Shown: positions 9,236 through 17,822, counted from the stretch's first letter. The stretch is DNA of 61,524 bases from Nitrososphaerota archaeon (GCA_016200045.1 JACQFN010000001.1:1-61524), one strand, 5' to 3'. A program made the numbers and translations. The notes: generated by a model from the letters alone, not told the origin.

Positions 9236-11406
9236 CGGAGCCTAACCCCCAGGGCAACCAGCAGGAACGCGACCAGGAGGACAATTCCGATGGCGAAGAC
9301 CTGAATGTAGTTCTCCACGACCCCGGTCTGCGCCTTCCGGACGACCCTGGACAGGGCCTGGCCGGCGGCCGAAAAGCCGTTTGCGGCACCGTCGACTATC
9401 TTGACGTCGACCCAGTTCCCCGCGGCCGACAGGCTGACACCCAGAATCGAGCCTGCGTCGTTGACCCTGAAGAGCCCCATGCGGTCGAACTTCTCACTGA
9501 GCCAACCCGAAGCAGCGACAGGAGCGTTGACGAAGACCCTGTAATAGAGGGCGTTGATGTACCATCGCTTCTCGAGGAAGATGTACAGGTTGTGGAGAAA
9601 GCCGGTCCCCCCGACGAGCCTTTCCGGGCTCGTCCTCCTCAACAGGTAGAGCCAGGCCGACAGGAAGAAGCCGATTCCGACGAACAGCAGAGTCACCAGA
9701 GATGGCGCCAAGTTGAAGGCGACCGAGGGCCCCGTCGAGAGGGCCGAGGGGTAGAGCGATTGGACGTAGCTCGCCGCGGCCGCAGTAAATGTGGCGTCCA
9801 GATTCAGCGAGGGGATGACCTGACCCGCGAGGGCGGCGAGCCCGACGATCAGAGAGCCGAACGCTAGTATCGCGTAGGGGACCCACATCACCGGGCTCGG
9901 TTCGTGTACGTGGTGACCGGCCTGCTCCACCTGCTCGAGCCGCCGGCTGCTGCTACCGTAGAAGACCAACCCGAGCATCCTGAAGGAGTAGAACGCTGTG
10001 AGCCCTGCGGTGAGCGCCCCCACCGCGAACAGCCCGTACTGTCCCGCGTCCCATGCGGCTCCGAGGACGGCGTCTTTGCTCCAGAAGCCGCTGAAGGGCG
10101 GGATGCCGGAAAGGGACGCTGACGCGATGAGAACTGCCGCGAACGTGAGCTTCATCGTCGACCTCATTCCTCCCATCTCGCTGACGTACTTGGAATCGGC
10201 GGAGTGAATCAGCGCCCCGGCGGCGAGGAACAGGCATGCCTTGAATATCGCGTGGCTCATCAGGTGGTAGAGGCCGGCCGAAAGCCCTTGGACGAAGTCG
10301 GAAGAGAGCCCTGCCACTCCGACCGCCATCATCATGTAGCCGACCTGAGAGACGGTCGAGTATGCGAGAATCTTCTTGAGCTCGAACCCCACCAGCGCCT
10401 GGCTCGCAGCTAGGACGGCCGTGAACGCCCCTATCCAGGCGACGGTCGCGAAGAACGGCTGGACTGAGGCGGCGCCTAACGATGTGCTTGAAACTGCCGC
10501 GAAGTAGAACAGAGGGGCGATCCTGGCGACGAGAACGACCCCGGCCTTCACCATTGTCGCTGCGTGAATCAACGCCGATACAGGGGCCGGCCCAGCCATA
10601 GCGTCAGGAAGCCATTCGTGGAGCGGGAACTGAGCCGACTTCCCGACCGCTCCCCCGAAGATCAGCAGGGCGACCGGGACGAGAAGGCCCGAAGAATTGA
10701 GCGCCGGGACCCACGTGCCGTAGGTGCTGGCCAGGGCCTGGTAGTTGAAGGTCCCCGCGTAGAAGAACAAAATCAGTATCCCCGCGAGCATCGCGACGTC
10801 CCCGACCCTCGTCATCACGAACGCCTTCATGCCGGCGTGCGACGGGGAGTATGCCTGTTCTTCGCCCAGTGCCCTGTCACCCGGGGTCCCGACCCAGTCC
10901 TTGGTCTCGTCTTTCCAGTAGTGGCCGATCAGGGCGTAGCTGCAGAGCCCCACCATCTCCCACCCGATGAATAGCGAGAGGAGGTTGTCCGAAAGGACGA
11001 TGAGCTGCATGCTCCCGACGAACAGGCTGACGAAGAAGAAGTAGCGGTTGGAACCTCCGTCCTCCTTCATGTACTCGAGGCTGTACACCATGATCAGGAA
11101 GCTGACCCAGGCGACCACGTTCGTCAGAATCGCCGTATACGGGTCGGTGAGCACCCCCATCCTGAGGTTCAGTCCGGAGATCCAGGGGACGCTCTTCGGA
11201 ATGACGGAGTCGACGGTGTCCAGGGACTGTCCTGTGATTATCGGGAGAAGCATGCTGAAGGCGAACAGGGCGGACAGGAGGGAGAACCCGACCGCGACGA
11301 CGTTGCTCACCTTCCCGGCCTTCCTGAGCGCGGCAGACAGGAGCGCCCCTGTGTAGGGGAGCGCGAAGATCAGCCAGACGAAGTAGCTCGGTATCACAAA
11401 TGCCAT
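9232..11406 (-). CDS. nuoL: Complex I subunit L (distal antiporter-like subunit)
   Basis: 724 residues. It has the NuoL signature segments: GWEMVGLCSYALIGHYW (span-5 glutamate), PLHEWLPDAMAGPAPVSALIHAATMVKAGV (span-7 lysine) and HAIFKACLFL (span-8 lysine). The extra C-terminal 200 residues carry a charged loop and further spans, as expected for the long lateral helix that ties the membrane arm together. Start ATG at 11406 lies 2 bp after the preceding nuoM-like stop; its stop overlaps the next nuoM start. It pumps protons when electrons pass through the Q-module. Confidence 0.95.
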   Translation of the reverse strand: MAFVIPSYFVWLIFALPYTGALLSAALRKAGKVSNVVAVGFSLLSALFAFSMLLPIITGQSLDTVDSVIPKSVPWISGLNLRMGVLTDPYTAILTNVVAWVSFLIMVYSLEYMKEDGGSNRYFFFVSLFVGSMQLIVLSDNLLSLFIGWEMVGLCSYALIGHYWKDETKDWVGTPGDRALGEEQAYSPSHAGMKAFVMTRVGDVAMLAGILILFFYAGTFNYQALASTYGTWVPALNSSGLLVPVALLIFGGAVGKSAQFPLHEWLPDAMAGPAPVSALIHAATMVKAGVVLVARIAPLFYFAAVSSTSLGAASVQPFFATVAWIGAFTAVLAASQALVGFELKKILAYSTVSQVGYMMMAVGVAGLSSDFVQGLSAGLYHLMSHAIFKACLFLAAGALIHSADSKYVSEMGGMRSTMKLTFAAVLIASASLSGIPPFSGFWSKDAVLGAAWDAGQYGLFAVGALTAGLTAFYSFRMLGLVFYGSSSRRLEQVEQAGHHVHEPSPVMWVPYAILAFGSLIVGLAALAGQVIPSLNLDATFTAAAASYVQSLYPSALSTGPSVAFNLAPSLVTLLFVGIGFFLSAWLYLLRRTSPERLVGGTGFLHNLYIFLEKRWYINALYYRVFVNAPVAASGWLSEKFDRMGLFRVNDAGSILGVSLSAAGNWVDVKIVDGAANGFSAAGQALSRVVRKAQTGVVENYIQVFAIGIVLLVAFLLVALGVRLR

Positions 11407-11407
11407 C

Positions 11408-12937
11408 TTACTGTGACCCTACCCCTATCGGAAGCGAAGAAGCGAACGCCAGCAGGAACTTGGAGACGAGGTCTGGGTATATCCCGACCAGGATCGAAAC
11501 CACGATGACGCCGAGGAGAGGGAGGGTCATCGAAAGCGGGGCCTCCTTCACCCCCTCCAGGGACGTCGGGAGTGCGCCGAAGAAGACCCTCCTGATGGGC
11601 CAGAACGTGTATGCGACCGTAAGCAGCGTCGCGACCAGACCCAGGAATGCCACTGCGATGTATGCAGGCGAGCCGGCCGCCCCGGGGGAGAAGATTCCGG
11701 CGAACATGATCCACTCCGCCTGGAATCCGCTTGTGGGAGGGACGGCAGACAGGATGAGCGCGCCCAGGACGAAAAGCGCGGCGGTGAACGGCATCTTCGC
11801 TGCGAGGCCCCCCATCTGCCTGGAGTCCCTGAGCCCGGTCTGGGCCAGAAGGATTCCGGCTATCGAGAACATGACGAACTTTCCGAGGATGTGGCTTGTG
11901 AAGTAGAACACACCCCCTGCCACCCCGAGGGCGGACCAGCTGGCGAGGCCGAGGACGGAATACGCGTTCTGGCTCATGGTGGACCACGCGAAGATGTACT
12001 TCAGGTCGGTCTGCGCCAGTGTGACGGCTCCGCCGTAGAACATCGTTATCACGCCCCAGGCCATCAGTGGGAGGCTGAAGGCGTGGAAAGTGGCGGGCAT
12101 CCCGAACAACAGGACCCTCGCCAGGACGTAGCTTCCCACTCCCGAGACGATCGCCATCGTAGGCGCGAAAGCGGTCGGGGGTTCCGCCTCCGTGATCGGG
12201 AGCCACATGTGGAAGCCGAAGATCCCCATCTTCACGAGCCAGCCGAGGAGGATGAGCCCTGCCACCCAGTAGGCCCACGGACCTCCATCTGCACGGCCGA
12301 GGTCCGAGATTTCGAAGCTCGAAGGCGCACCCCCAGTCGCGGTCGCGACGTATGCCAGGGCGATCCCGGCCAGGAAGACGAACGCTCCCAGCTGGTTCCA
12401 GATTATGTAGATTGCACCCACCCGCTCCTTCTGGACGTACCCGAACAGGCTGATTATCACGAACGTCGGGATGAGGACCAGCTCGAGGAACAGGTACAGC
12501 TCGATGAGGTTCGTCGACAGGACGATGCCCGCCAGCCCCGAGCAGACGAGGAGGAAGTTGAGGTAGTACATGCGCAGCCTCCCCTTCCGTACCTCGCCGT
12601 ACAGAGCCTGGACCCGCTTCTCCATGTAAGGCATCGAGTAGACGGCTGTTGCCGCGAGGACAAGGTTGACTAGGACCAGGACCGGGAAGCTGAGGCCGTC
12701 CGCCAGGAACCCGAACCGCAGGCCTGCGCTCGGGGCCCAGTCGTACCCCTCCAGGATCTTCCCGCCGGAGTAGGCTTCGTCGCCTCCCGAGATCAGCAGC
12801 GCCACCGTGCTTAACGAAATGCCGAGGAACCCGACCCAGCCGACTTTCTTCCCCAGCCTCGGCCCGGCGAGGAAGCTGATTCCCGCTGCGACCAGCGGGA
12901 CGAGTACGGCCTGGAGCAGAATGTATGGATACGCCAT
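11408..12937 (-). CDS. Complex I NuoM-like subunit, first copy, with a replaced channel lysine
   Basis: 509 residues, multi-span antiporter-like protein. The span-5 glutamate is kept (LYLFLELVLIPTFVIISLFGY). The span-7 segment reads PPTAFAPTMAIVSGVGSYV; aligned by eye on the canonical APSPISVLLAGVLLKMGGYG of the second copy, the lysine position is glycine. The preceding WLPDAH is WLPITE. A lysine remains in the span-8 area (SHILGKFVMF). This suggests a subunit that may not pump in the usual way. It sits between nuoK and nuoL in the operon. The assignment to NuoM over NuoN rests on overall pattern and position. Confidence 0.88.
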   Translation of the reverse strand: MAYPYILLQAVLVPLVAAGISFLAGPRLGKKVGWVGFLGISLSTVALLISGGDEAYSGGKILEGYDWAPSAGLRFGFLADGLSFPVLVLVNLVLAATAVYSMPYMEKRVQALYGEVRKGRLRMYYLNFLLVCSGLAGIVLSTNLIELYLFLELVLIPTFVIISLFGYVQKERVGAIYIIWNQLGAFVFLAGIALAYVATATGGAPSSFEISDLGRADGGPWAYWVAGLILLGWLVKMGIFGFHMWLPITEAEPPTAFAPTMAIVSGVGSYVLARVLLFGMPATFHAFSLPLMAWGVITMFYGGAVTLAQTDLKYIFAWSTMSQNAYSVLGLASWSALGVAGGVFYFTSHILGKFVMFSIAGILLAQTGLRDSRQMGGLAAKMPFTAALFVLGALILSAVPPTSGFQAEWIMFAGIFSPGAAGSPAYIAVAFLGLVATLLTVAYTFWPIRRVFFGALPTSLEGVKEAPLSMTLPLLGVIVVSILVGIYPDLVSKFLLAFASSLPIGVGSQ

Positions 12938-12997
12938 TCGCTACGCGGTTCCTGTTGATTTTTCGCTGCCGGAGTGGTGTTTTCCAATATCCAACTC

Positions 12998-13327
12998 TCA
13001 TCCCTCCATCGACTTCAGCTCGCTGACGTCGACATCTTGGTGTATGCGGTATGCGACCACCACGATCGCGAGGATTACCGCTGCCTCTGCGGCCGCCAGG
13101 GCGATCGAGAAGAGGACGAACGTCTGGCCGACCCCGTTGACCGCCGTCGCCCCCGCAGCCGCGAAAGGCGCGTACTGGCTGAACGCGATGAAATTCAGGT
13201 TGGCCGCGTTGATCATTATCTCCACGGCGAAGAGCAGCCTCAGCGCGTTGCGCTTTGTGACGAGCCCGTAGATGCCGATTCCGAGCAGGAAGGCCGAGAG
13301 GATCACGAAGTCAGAAAGGGAGTTCAT
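12998..13327 (-). CDS. nuoK: Complex I subunit K
   Basis: 109 residues, three membrane spans. Glutamates occur within spans in LLFAVEIMINAANLNFIAF and LAAAEAAVILAIVVVAYR, the two buried acidic residues typical of NuoK (MnhC-like). The protein is part of the membrane arm between the Q-module and the antiporter-like subunits. Its ATG overlaps the nuoJ stop by 4 bp. About 60 bp separate it from the next gene, the largest gap inside this part of the operon. Confidence 0.93.
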   Translation of the reverse strand: MNSLSDFVILSAFLLGIGIYGLVTKRNALRLLFAVEIMINAANLNFIAFSQYAPFAAAGATAVNGVGQTFVLFSIALAAAEAAVILAIVVVAYRIHQDVDVSELKSMEG

Positions 13328-13815
13328 CGCTTCTCCTCCCTGTCGACCCTCGAAAGCGTCAGGGCCCCGACCACTGAGGCCGCAAGGACCAGGGCGAGGA
13401 CTTCAAGGACGGGCGAATAGTCGGTGGAGATGAGCTGGCCGATCTGGATGAACGTGGCGGAGTTGCGGAACTCTGTGAAGGCGGACAGGTTGGAGGCTAT
13501 CACCGACAGAGAAAGGACGGCGACAATCGCGATACCGGTGAGAATCCCCGAGACCCTTGCGAGCGACCCGGTCGGAAGCTCCTTCGCCCACTTCTCCTGC
13601 CTGACGAGCATGACAGTGAAGAGGATCAGGACCGCGACCGCTCCGACGTAGACCGTCACCTGGAAGACCGCGACGTACGGGGCGTCGAGGAGGAAGAAGA
13701 GAGACGCCACGCCGAAGAGGCTCCCGGCGAGGCCGATCGCGCCGTAAACAATCTCTTCCGCCTCGAGGGCGACTATCGCGCCCCCGACGGTCACGGTCAT
13801 CATTGCGAGGAACAC
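13324..13815 (-). CDS. nuoJ: Complex I subunit J
   Basis: 163 residues, five predicted spans, starting at a GTG (VFLAMMTVTVG). The pattern LEAEEIVYGAIGLAGSLFGVASLFFLLDAPYVAVFQVTVYVGAVAVLILFTVML is typical of NuoJ: acidic loop, LDAP(Y/F)VAxxQVxVYVGAVxVLxLF. This subunit contains the pi-bulge span involved in coupling. It lies between nuoI and nuoK with 4-5 bp spacing or overlap on each side. Confidence 0.94.
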   Translation of the reverse strand: MFLAMMTVTVGGAIVALEAEEIVYGAIGLAGSLFGVASLFFLLDAPYVAVFQVTVYVGAVAVLILFTVMLVRQEKWAKELPTGSLARVSGILTGIAIVAVLSLSVIASNLSAFTEFRNSATFIQIGQLISTDYSPVLEVLALVLAASVVGALTLSRVDREEKR

Positions 13816-13819
13816 GAGG

Positions 13820-15442
13820 TCAGCCGTGCTTGGTCGTCCCCTTTTCGGTGTCCATCTTCACCTTGACCATCTTGCCCTCGAGCTTAGGCGGGACGGCGAG
13901 CATGTCAGGAGTGTACTTCAGGCCCGTCTTGTCGTAGGCCGAGAGCTCGTAGTCGTTGGTCATGTAGAGGGCGTCGAAAGGACAGGCATCTACGCACAAT
14001 CCGCAGAACACGCAATTATGAACTATTTGGTTCGAAGCAACAAAACTATTTTCGTTTTTTACTTCCAGATTCCACACTTCCTGGTCAATTACGCTTTCGG
14101 TCGAAATCTTGACGACCGGCGATGCGATCAAGCCCTCGAACATCTTGACGTAACTGTGGGAGTAAGCCGGACTATTCTGGGCCTGGACGTCGACCAGCTC
14201 ACCCATTTTCTTCACGTAGGGGCTGTGTATGGTTACCGAATAACAGTCCTTACGGTTCTTCTGGTGGTTTATGGAAATTGAGGCTAGTATTCCCAGCCTG
14301 CTTAGGATGTACGTGTATTGGTCGGCGAGGACTTTCGAAGTCGTTCGAATGACGAAGTAGTTAGAGTGCATCGCATGCTTGTATGAATAATATTTGTCCG
14401 AGTAGTGACCGTCCCCCCAGTAGGCGGTCTTGATGAGCTCTGCCTGCAATTCATGGGGAAGCACTAACGCCCAAGCAGGAAGCTCCTTCTTGTTACACAT
14501 CGTGCCGAATTGCTTGAAGAATGCTGCTGTCCTTACCGAGTCAACAGCGAGTTTGAGGCCCTTTGACCTCTTGTCAGGTTTGAAGCTGACAGATTCGCCG
14601 AACATAGATTCTACGCACGCGACTATGTCTTTGGCGAGAGCCTTCTCGTCCTGATGGATGTCGAAAGTGACCCTGTATCTGTCTGAGTTCCCTTCGGAGA
14701 GATAGTATCCTATCAGTCGTGCCAGTGCTGGGCTGAACTCCAATGCGACGGACTCGACAGTAAAATAGCCTCCTCGCCCTGCCGGATGATAGAGCTCGTA
14801 TGTGTACTCCAATGACTGAACCTGTATCACTTCAGTTATGACTGGCCTCGTGAGATACGTCCTATACTGTATAGTCTCGGGACTGACCCACTTCGTTCCT
14901 CCCCCTGAATACACGAGAATAGGGTGGCCCTCTGTCACCGAAAGGGGCTCCGCGTTGCCCAGAGTCTTGAAAGTGAACATCCGACCCGAATACTTCCTTC
15001 GGAATACCTCCGTCACGGTATTGAAGTTGCCCTTGTGAGTAAGGACCTTGTCGCCGACCTTGATCTGCTCTATCGGCAAGATGCCGTTGGAGGTTATCAC
15101 CGGAGTCGAAGCAGGGACGCATCTGCCGTAGTCAACCGCAGGCCAGATGTCCTTCTTGTTCTGGGGCTTCCCCTTCTTGACCAGCTGCATGTCTATCGCC
15201 ACTGCCACCCCGTCGCAGGCAATCGCGCAGAGCTGGCACCCCGTGCACTTGTCCAAGTAGAGGATGTGTCTCCCCTTGAAGCCCGGAAGGCCCACCCCCT
15301 GCTTCGCGTCGTAGCGGTAACCGGGTCCCTCGAGGTCGAGCTTCTGTTCAGGGTACCTCAGTGTCATCCTGGGCTTGAACAGGTGGCGGATGCCGCTCCA
15401 TGTCGCGATGAACACGCCCTTGACGTAGGACCAGGTCCCCAA
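13820..15442 (-). CDS. nuoI: Complex I iron-sulfur subunit I, interrupted by an in-frame intein
   Basis: 540 residues as encoded; removing the intein (residues 108-476) leaves about 171, the normal size of NuoI. The extein carries two ferredoxin-type motifs: CTGCQLCAIAC (residues 66-76) and CVFCGLCVDACP just after the intein. These would bind two 4Fe-4S clusters (N6a, N6b) that pass electrons toward quinone. The intein sits exactly between YGR and the first cysteine of the second motif, so unspliced protein cannot build that cluster properly. It is flanked by nuoH (adjacent, no gap) and nuoJ. The frame is open throughout, so splicing is the expected fate. Confidence 0.95.
   Translation of the reverse strand: MGTWSYVKGVFIATWSGIRHLFKPRMTLRYPEQKLDLEGPGYRYDAKQGVGLPGFKGRHILYLDKCTGCQLCAIACDGVAVAIDMQLVKKGKPQNKKDIWPAVDYGRCVPASTPVITSNGILPIEQIKVGDKVLTHKGNFNTVTEVFRRKYSGRMFTFKTLGNAEPLSVTEGHPILVYSGGGTKWVSPETIQYRTYLTRPVITEVIQVQSLEYTYELYHPAGRGGYFTVESVALEFSPALARLIGYYLSEGNSDRYRVTFDIHQDEKALAKDIVACVESMFGESVSFKPDKRSKGLKLAVDSVRTAAFFKQFGTMCNKKELPAWALVLPHELQAELIKTAYWGDGHYSDKYYSYKHAMHSNYFVIRTTSKVLADQYTYILSRLGILASISINHQKNRKDCYSVTIHSPYVKKMGELVDVQAQNSPAYSHSYVKMFEGLIASPVVKISTESVIDQEVWNLEVKNENSFVASNQIVHNCVFCGLCVDACPFDALYMTNDYELSAYDKTGLKYTPDMLAVPPKLEGKMVKVKMDTEKGTTKHG
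14015..15121 (-). mobile_element. Intein in NuoI with LAGLIDADG-type homing endonuclease
   Basis: Coding for 369 residues, from Cys 108 to Asn 476 of the precursor. N-terminal splice block: C followed by VPASTPVITSNG...VKVGDKVLTHKG-like Hint sequence. Block B has the TEGH motif. The C-terminal end reads FVASNQIVHN with His-Asn before the +1 Cys. Between them are two dodecapeptide motifs, ARLIGYYLSEG (241-251) and LIKTAYWGDGH (336-346), as in LAGLIDADG homing endonucleases with an acidic residue in each (E and D). All catalytic splice residues are present, so it should be active in splicing and possibly in homing. Confidence 0.95.
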
Positions 15443-16633
15443 CTAGACTACCCCCAGAGATACGATCACCATCGTGATGAAGATGTTGGCGAAGGAAAGG
15501 GCGAGCAGCCTGACCCATCCCGCCCTCAGCAGGATGTCGATTCTGACCCTCGGCATGATGCTGCGCGGGAGCATCATGACCACCATCACCACGGTGGTCT
15601 TGAGGATGAACCAGACCTCAGGCGGGACCGGGGCCGGCCCGAGCCAGCCGCCCAGGAAGAAGGTGGTGAACAGCCCTGCCATGATGTACATTCGGGAGAA
15701 GTTCGCGAGCTGGAACGTCCCGAAGAGCATGCTCGTGTACTCGGTCATCCAGCCGGAGACGAGCTCGCTGTCGGCTTCGGGGAGGTCGAACGGGATCCTC
15801 TCGAGCTCGGCCAGCGCCCCGATGATGAAGACGATCGCGCCGAGGGGCTGGAGGACGATGAACCAGAGCCCGTTCTGCCTGGCCACGATGTCCATCAGGT
15901 TGAGGGACCCCGACAGGACCACCGCCCCCAGGAGGGACAGGATCAGGGGGATTTCGTAGGCCACCATTTGGTGGAGCGCCCTGAGTCCTCCGAGGAAAGG
16001 ATACTTGCTGTTGCTCGCCCAGCCGGCAAGCAGGACGATCAGCGGGCTGAACCCGAGTATTGCGAAGATCAGGATCGCCCCGACCGACGGGTTCGCGATG
16101 TAGGTGGTGGGGGAGAGGGGGACCAGCGCGATGAGGGCACCTGCCACCGCCATGAGCGCGAACGGGATCGCGACGAAGGTAGCCTTGTCCACGCCGTCCG
16201 GGATGATTATCTCCTTGAAGGCCAGCTTGAAGAAGTCGGCAATGTTCTGCAGGATCCCCTCGAACTTCCCTGCGTACATCGGGCCCGTCCGAAGCTGAAT
16301 CTTTGCGGTGAACTTCCTCTCGACCCACCCCATGAAGATGGTCGAGTAGACGGCGACGAAGGTGAAACCGGGGAAGACCGTGAGCGCGAACAGCGTCCGG
16401 GTCGGCTCGGTCGTGAGGAGCGACAACGACAGGGACAGCAGATCGAGGGGCTTCACCGTGGCGAGGGCGAACAGGTCGATGGGGAAATGGAAGACGGCGT
16501 CGAGCCCGTAATAGATGGGAACCCCCACGAGTGGGAGCAGGAGGAGGACCCAGAAAACAATCTTGAGAATCCGCTTGATGAAATCCTCGAAGGTAAGGAT
16601 TGGCTTCGACAAAGGGACTCTCCAGCCTTCCAA
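15443..16633 (-). CDS. nuoH: Complex I subunit H (quinone-site membrane subunit)
   Basis: 396 residues with about eight to nine spans. Signature pieces include GWVERKFTAKIQLRTGPMYAGKFEGILQNIADFFKL (the RxGP Q-chamber loop) and ALAELERIPFDLPEADSELVSGWMTEY, the strongly conserved acidic loop of NuoH. The N-terminal 70 residues are longer than usual. The start is a TTG at 16633; a TATA box lies about 25 bp upstream, which would give a very short or absent leader. It is the first gene of this operon. nuoA, B, C and D, which normally precede nuoH, are not here, and neither are E, F and G. Confidence 0.94.
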   Translation of the reverse strand: MEGWRVPLSKPILTFEDFIKRILKIVFWVLLLLPLVGVPIYYGLDAVFHFPIDLFALATVKPLDLLSLSLSLLTTEPTRTLFALTVFPGFTFVAVYSTIFMGWVERKFTAKIQLRTGPMYAGKFEGILQNIADFFKLAFKEIIIPDGVDKATFVAIPFALMAVAGALIALVPLSPTTYIANPSVGAILIFAILGFSPLIVLLAGWASNSKYPFLGGLRALHQMVAYEIPLILSLLGAVVLSGSLNLMDIVARQNGLWFIVLQPLGAIVFIIGALAELERIPFDLPEADSELVSGWMTEYTSMLFGTFQLANFSRMYIMAGLFTTFFLGGWLGPAPVPPEVWFILKTTVVMVVMMLPRSIMPRVRIDILLRAGWVRLLALSFANIFITMVIVSLGVV

Positions 16634-16653
16634 GAAGGCGCTTCGTCTTACCC

Positions 16654-16662
16654 GATATAAAG
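16654..16662 (-). promoter_or_regulatory. TATA box of the complex I operon
   Basis: On the minus strand the sequence reads CTTTATATC about 25 bp before the TTG of nuoH. The position predicts transcription starting at or within a few bases of the start codon. Confidence 0.5.
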
Positions 16663-16700
16663 ATGAGGAGGAACGCTCCTCGTCTCAACCACCCGTCCGG

Positions 16701-16997
16701 CTATATGACTTCGATTGAGCCTTCGGAGAAGCCGTGCTCCTTGAGCATCCTGGCAGCGTTTTCGCGATGGTCTCCCTGGAGTATCAGGATCCCGTCCTTC
16801 ACAGTCCCCCCGGTGGCCAGGGAGCGCTTCATCTTGGAGCCCAGCTCCTGCATGTCCTTCTCGTTCATCTTTAGCCCCTCGATGACCGTGGTGGGCTTCC
16901 CAAACCTCCGCATTTCCATCCGAATCTTAATGCGCGCCTCTTCACGGTCCAGCTCGGCGAGTATGTCCTCGAATCCCTCGTCTAGGTCCTTGCTCAC
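16701..16997 (-). CDS. Translation initiation factor aIF1 (SUI1 family)
   Basis: 98 residues, GTG start. The C-terminal SUI1 fold is clear: RRFGKPTTVIEGL, then KMKRSLATGGTVKDG, then ILQGDHRENAARMLKEHGF. These blocks bind the small ribosomal subunit near the P site and enforce start-codon choice. That is of interest because several genes in this window appear to use non-standard start codons. The gene is separate from complex I: the nuoH promoter lies between them. An acidic N-terminal helix of about 20 residues precedes the fold. Confidence 0.93.
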   Translation of the reverse strand: MSKDLDEGFEDILAELDREEARIKIRMEMRRFGKPTTVIEGLKMNEKDMQELGSKMKRSLATGGTVKDGILILQGDHRENAARMLKEHGFSEGSIEVI

Positions 16998-17147
16998 TGT
17001 ACGAAACCGTGTTGCTTTCAGGGACTAATTAGGCTTCCGCACGCCGACTCGTGGACTCTTACGACTAGAGGCGGGTCGCACCGCGCGTGAGATATCATTC
17101 GCTGGTTCTCGAAGTTTGCGCGCGACAAGGAATCAGGCCAAATTACC

Positions 17148-17154
17148 TTTTTAA
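17148..17154 (+). promoter_or_regulatory. TATA-like element of tRNA(CAT)
   Basis: TTTTTAA lies about 30 bp before the mature 5' end of the downstream tRNA, the usual archaeal distance. Confidence 0.4.
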
Positions 17155-17181
17155 CGTCAGCTCAAGGTGAACCCGCTTGTT

Positions 17182-17286
17182 GGGCCCGTAGCTCAGAGTC
17201 CAAGACGGGGAGTTCGGTCAGAGCAACCGGCTCATACTATGCAAGGAGACACCGGTTGGCCGAGCGTTCAAATCGCTCCGGGCCCA
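17182..17286 (+). tRNA. tRNA with CAT anticodon (Ile2 or elongator Met), two introns
   Basis: Acceptor GGGCCCG pairs with CGGGCCC at 17279-17285, with A73 at 17286. D stem GCTC/GAGC, anticodon stem ACCGG/CCGGT, T arm GAGCG-TTCAAAT-CGCTC. The anticodon loop reads CTCATA, then about 14 extra bases, then the closing A, so there is an intron at the canonical 37/38 site. The D loop is 26 nt between AG and GGTCA, implying a second intron of about 14-18 nt; the exact edges are not fixed by eye. The GGGCCC acceptor and A73 resemble archaeal tRNA-Ile2 (lysidine/agmatidine type) more than initiator Met. Confidence 0.85.
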
Positions 17287-17298
17287 CACCTTTCGCCT

Positions 17299-17766
17299 TT
17301 ACTTCTGGGTCTTTGTAGAAACCCAGTCCGGGAACCTGCTGAAATGCTCGTGGGCCATCCTCCATCCCCTCCCGGTCCTGTTGAAGACCATGGTCACCCT
17401 CGCACGGGAGCCCACGGGCGAGCCCTCGAACGAGTAGTCGTTGATGAACATGCCTTTGTAGGTCAGGTAGAAGGTTGCGACGGCTGCGTCTCCGAGGAGG
17501 TCCACTTTCAGGTCGTCGATCTGATACGAGTAGTCGGAGATGTTTGCGAATGCTGCCTGCTCGTAAACGAACGCCTCCTCCGAGTTCTGCCGGGTGTAGG
17601 GAGGGTTTTCGTCGAACTTGCTGAAAACGGCTGGAGACGAATGGAAATCGGAGAGTGTTGTGAGGTCCTTGTTCTTCCCCGCCTCGAAGAAGGCGATGAT
17701 GAGGGAAGTGATTGCCTTCTTGTCTTCGTCCGCTTGGTCGGGTCCCACATTTCTCCCCGACAGCAT
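17299..17766 (-). CDS. SnoaL/DUF4440-like (NTF2-fold) protein
   Basis: 155 residues. A first helix (KKAITSLIIAFFEAGKNKDLTTLSDF) is followed by strands with FHSSPAVFSKFDENPP. The C-terminal sheet contains AVATFYLTYKGMF and a GSRARVTMVFNRTGRGWRMAHEHFSRFP ending. This final strand pattern with WRxxHEHxS is typical of SnoaL-like/ketosteroid isomerase-like stand-alone domains. The ligand or reaction is unknown. It is convergent to the upstream tRNA (12 bp apart) and divergent from tRNA-Asn. Cytosolic, no signal peptide. Confidence 0.75.
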   Translation of the reverse strand: MLSGRNVGPDQADEDKKAITSLIIAFFEAGKNKDLTTLSDFHSSPAVFSKFDENPPYTRQNSEEAFVYEQAAFANISDYSYQIDDLKVDLLGDAAVATFYLTYKGMFINDYSFEGSPVGSRARVTMVFNRTGRGWRMAHEHFSRFPDWVSTKTQK

Positions 17767-17822
17767 TCATCATTTAAAGGGCTGACAACGTTTTTCAGCC
17801 CACCTCTGAACCGACGCTCTGC

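Noticed and set aside
7908-9389. Long minus-strand frame of 493 codons over nuoM/nuoL
   Set aside because: Arg/Pro-rich shadow of the true nuoM frame; no family features.
11394-13001. Minus-strand frame of 535 codons overlapping the NuoM-like gene
   Set aside because: Another-frame shadow; the 11408-12937 frame carries the membrane protein.
14924-16660. Plus-strand frame of 578 codons opposite nuoH/nuoI
   Set aside because: Highly charged shadow caused by GC-rich codon bias on the other strand.
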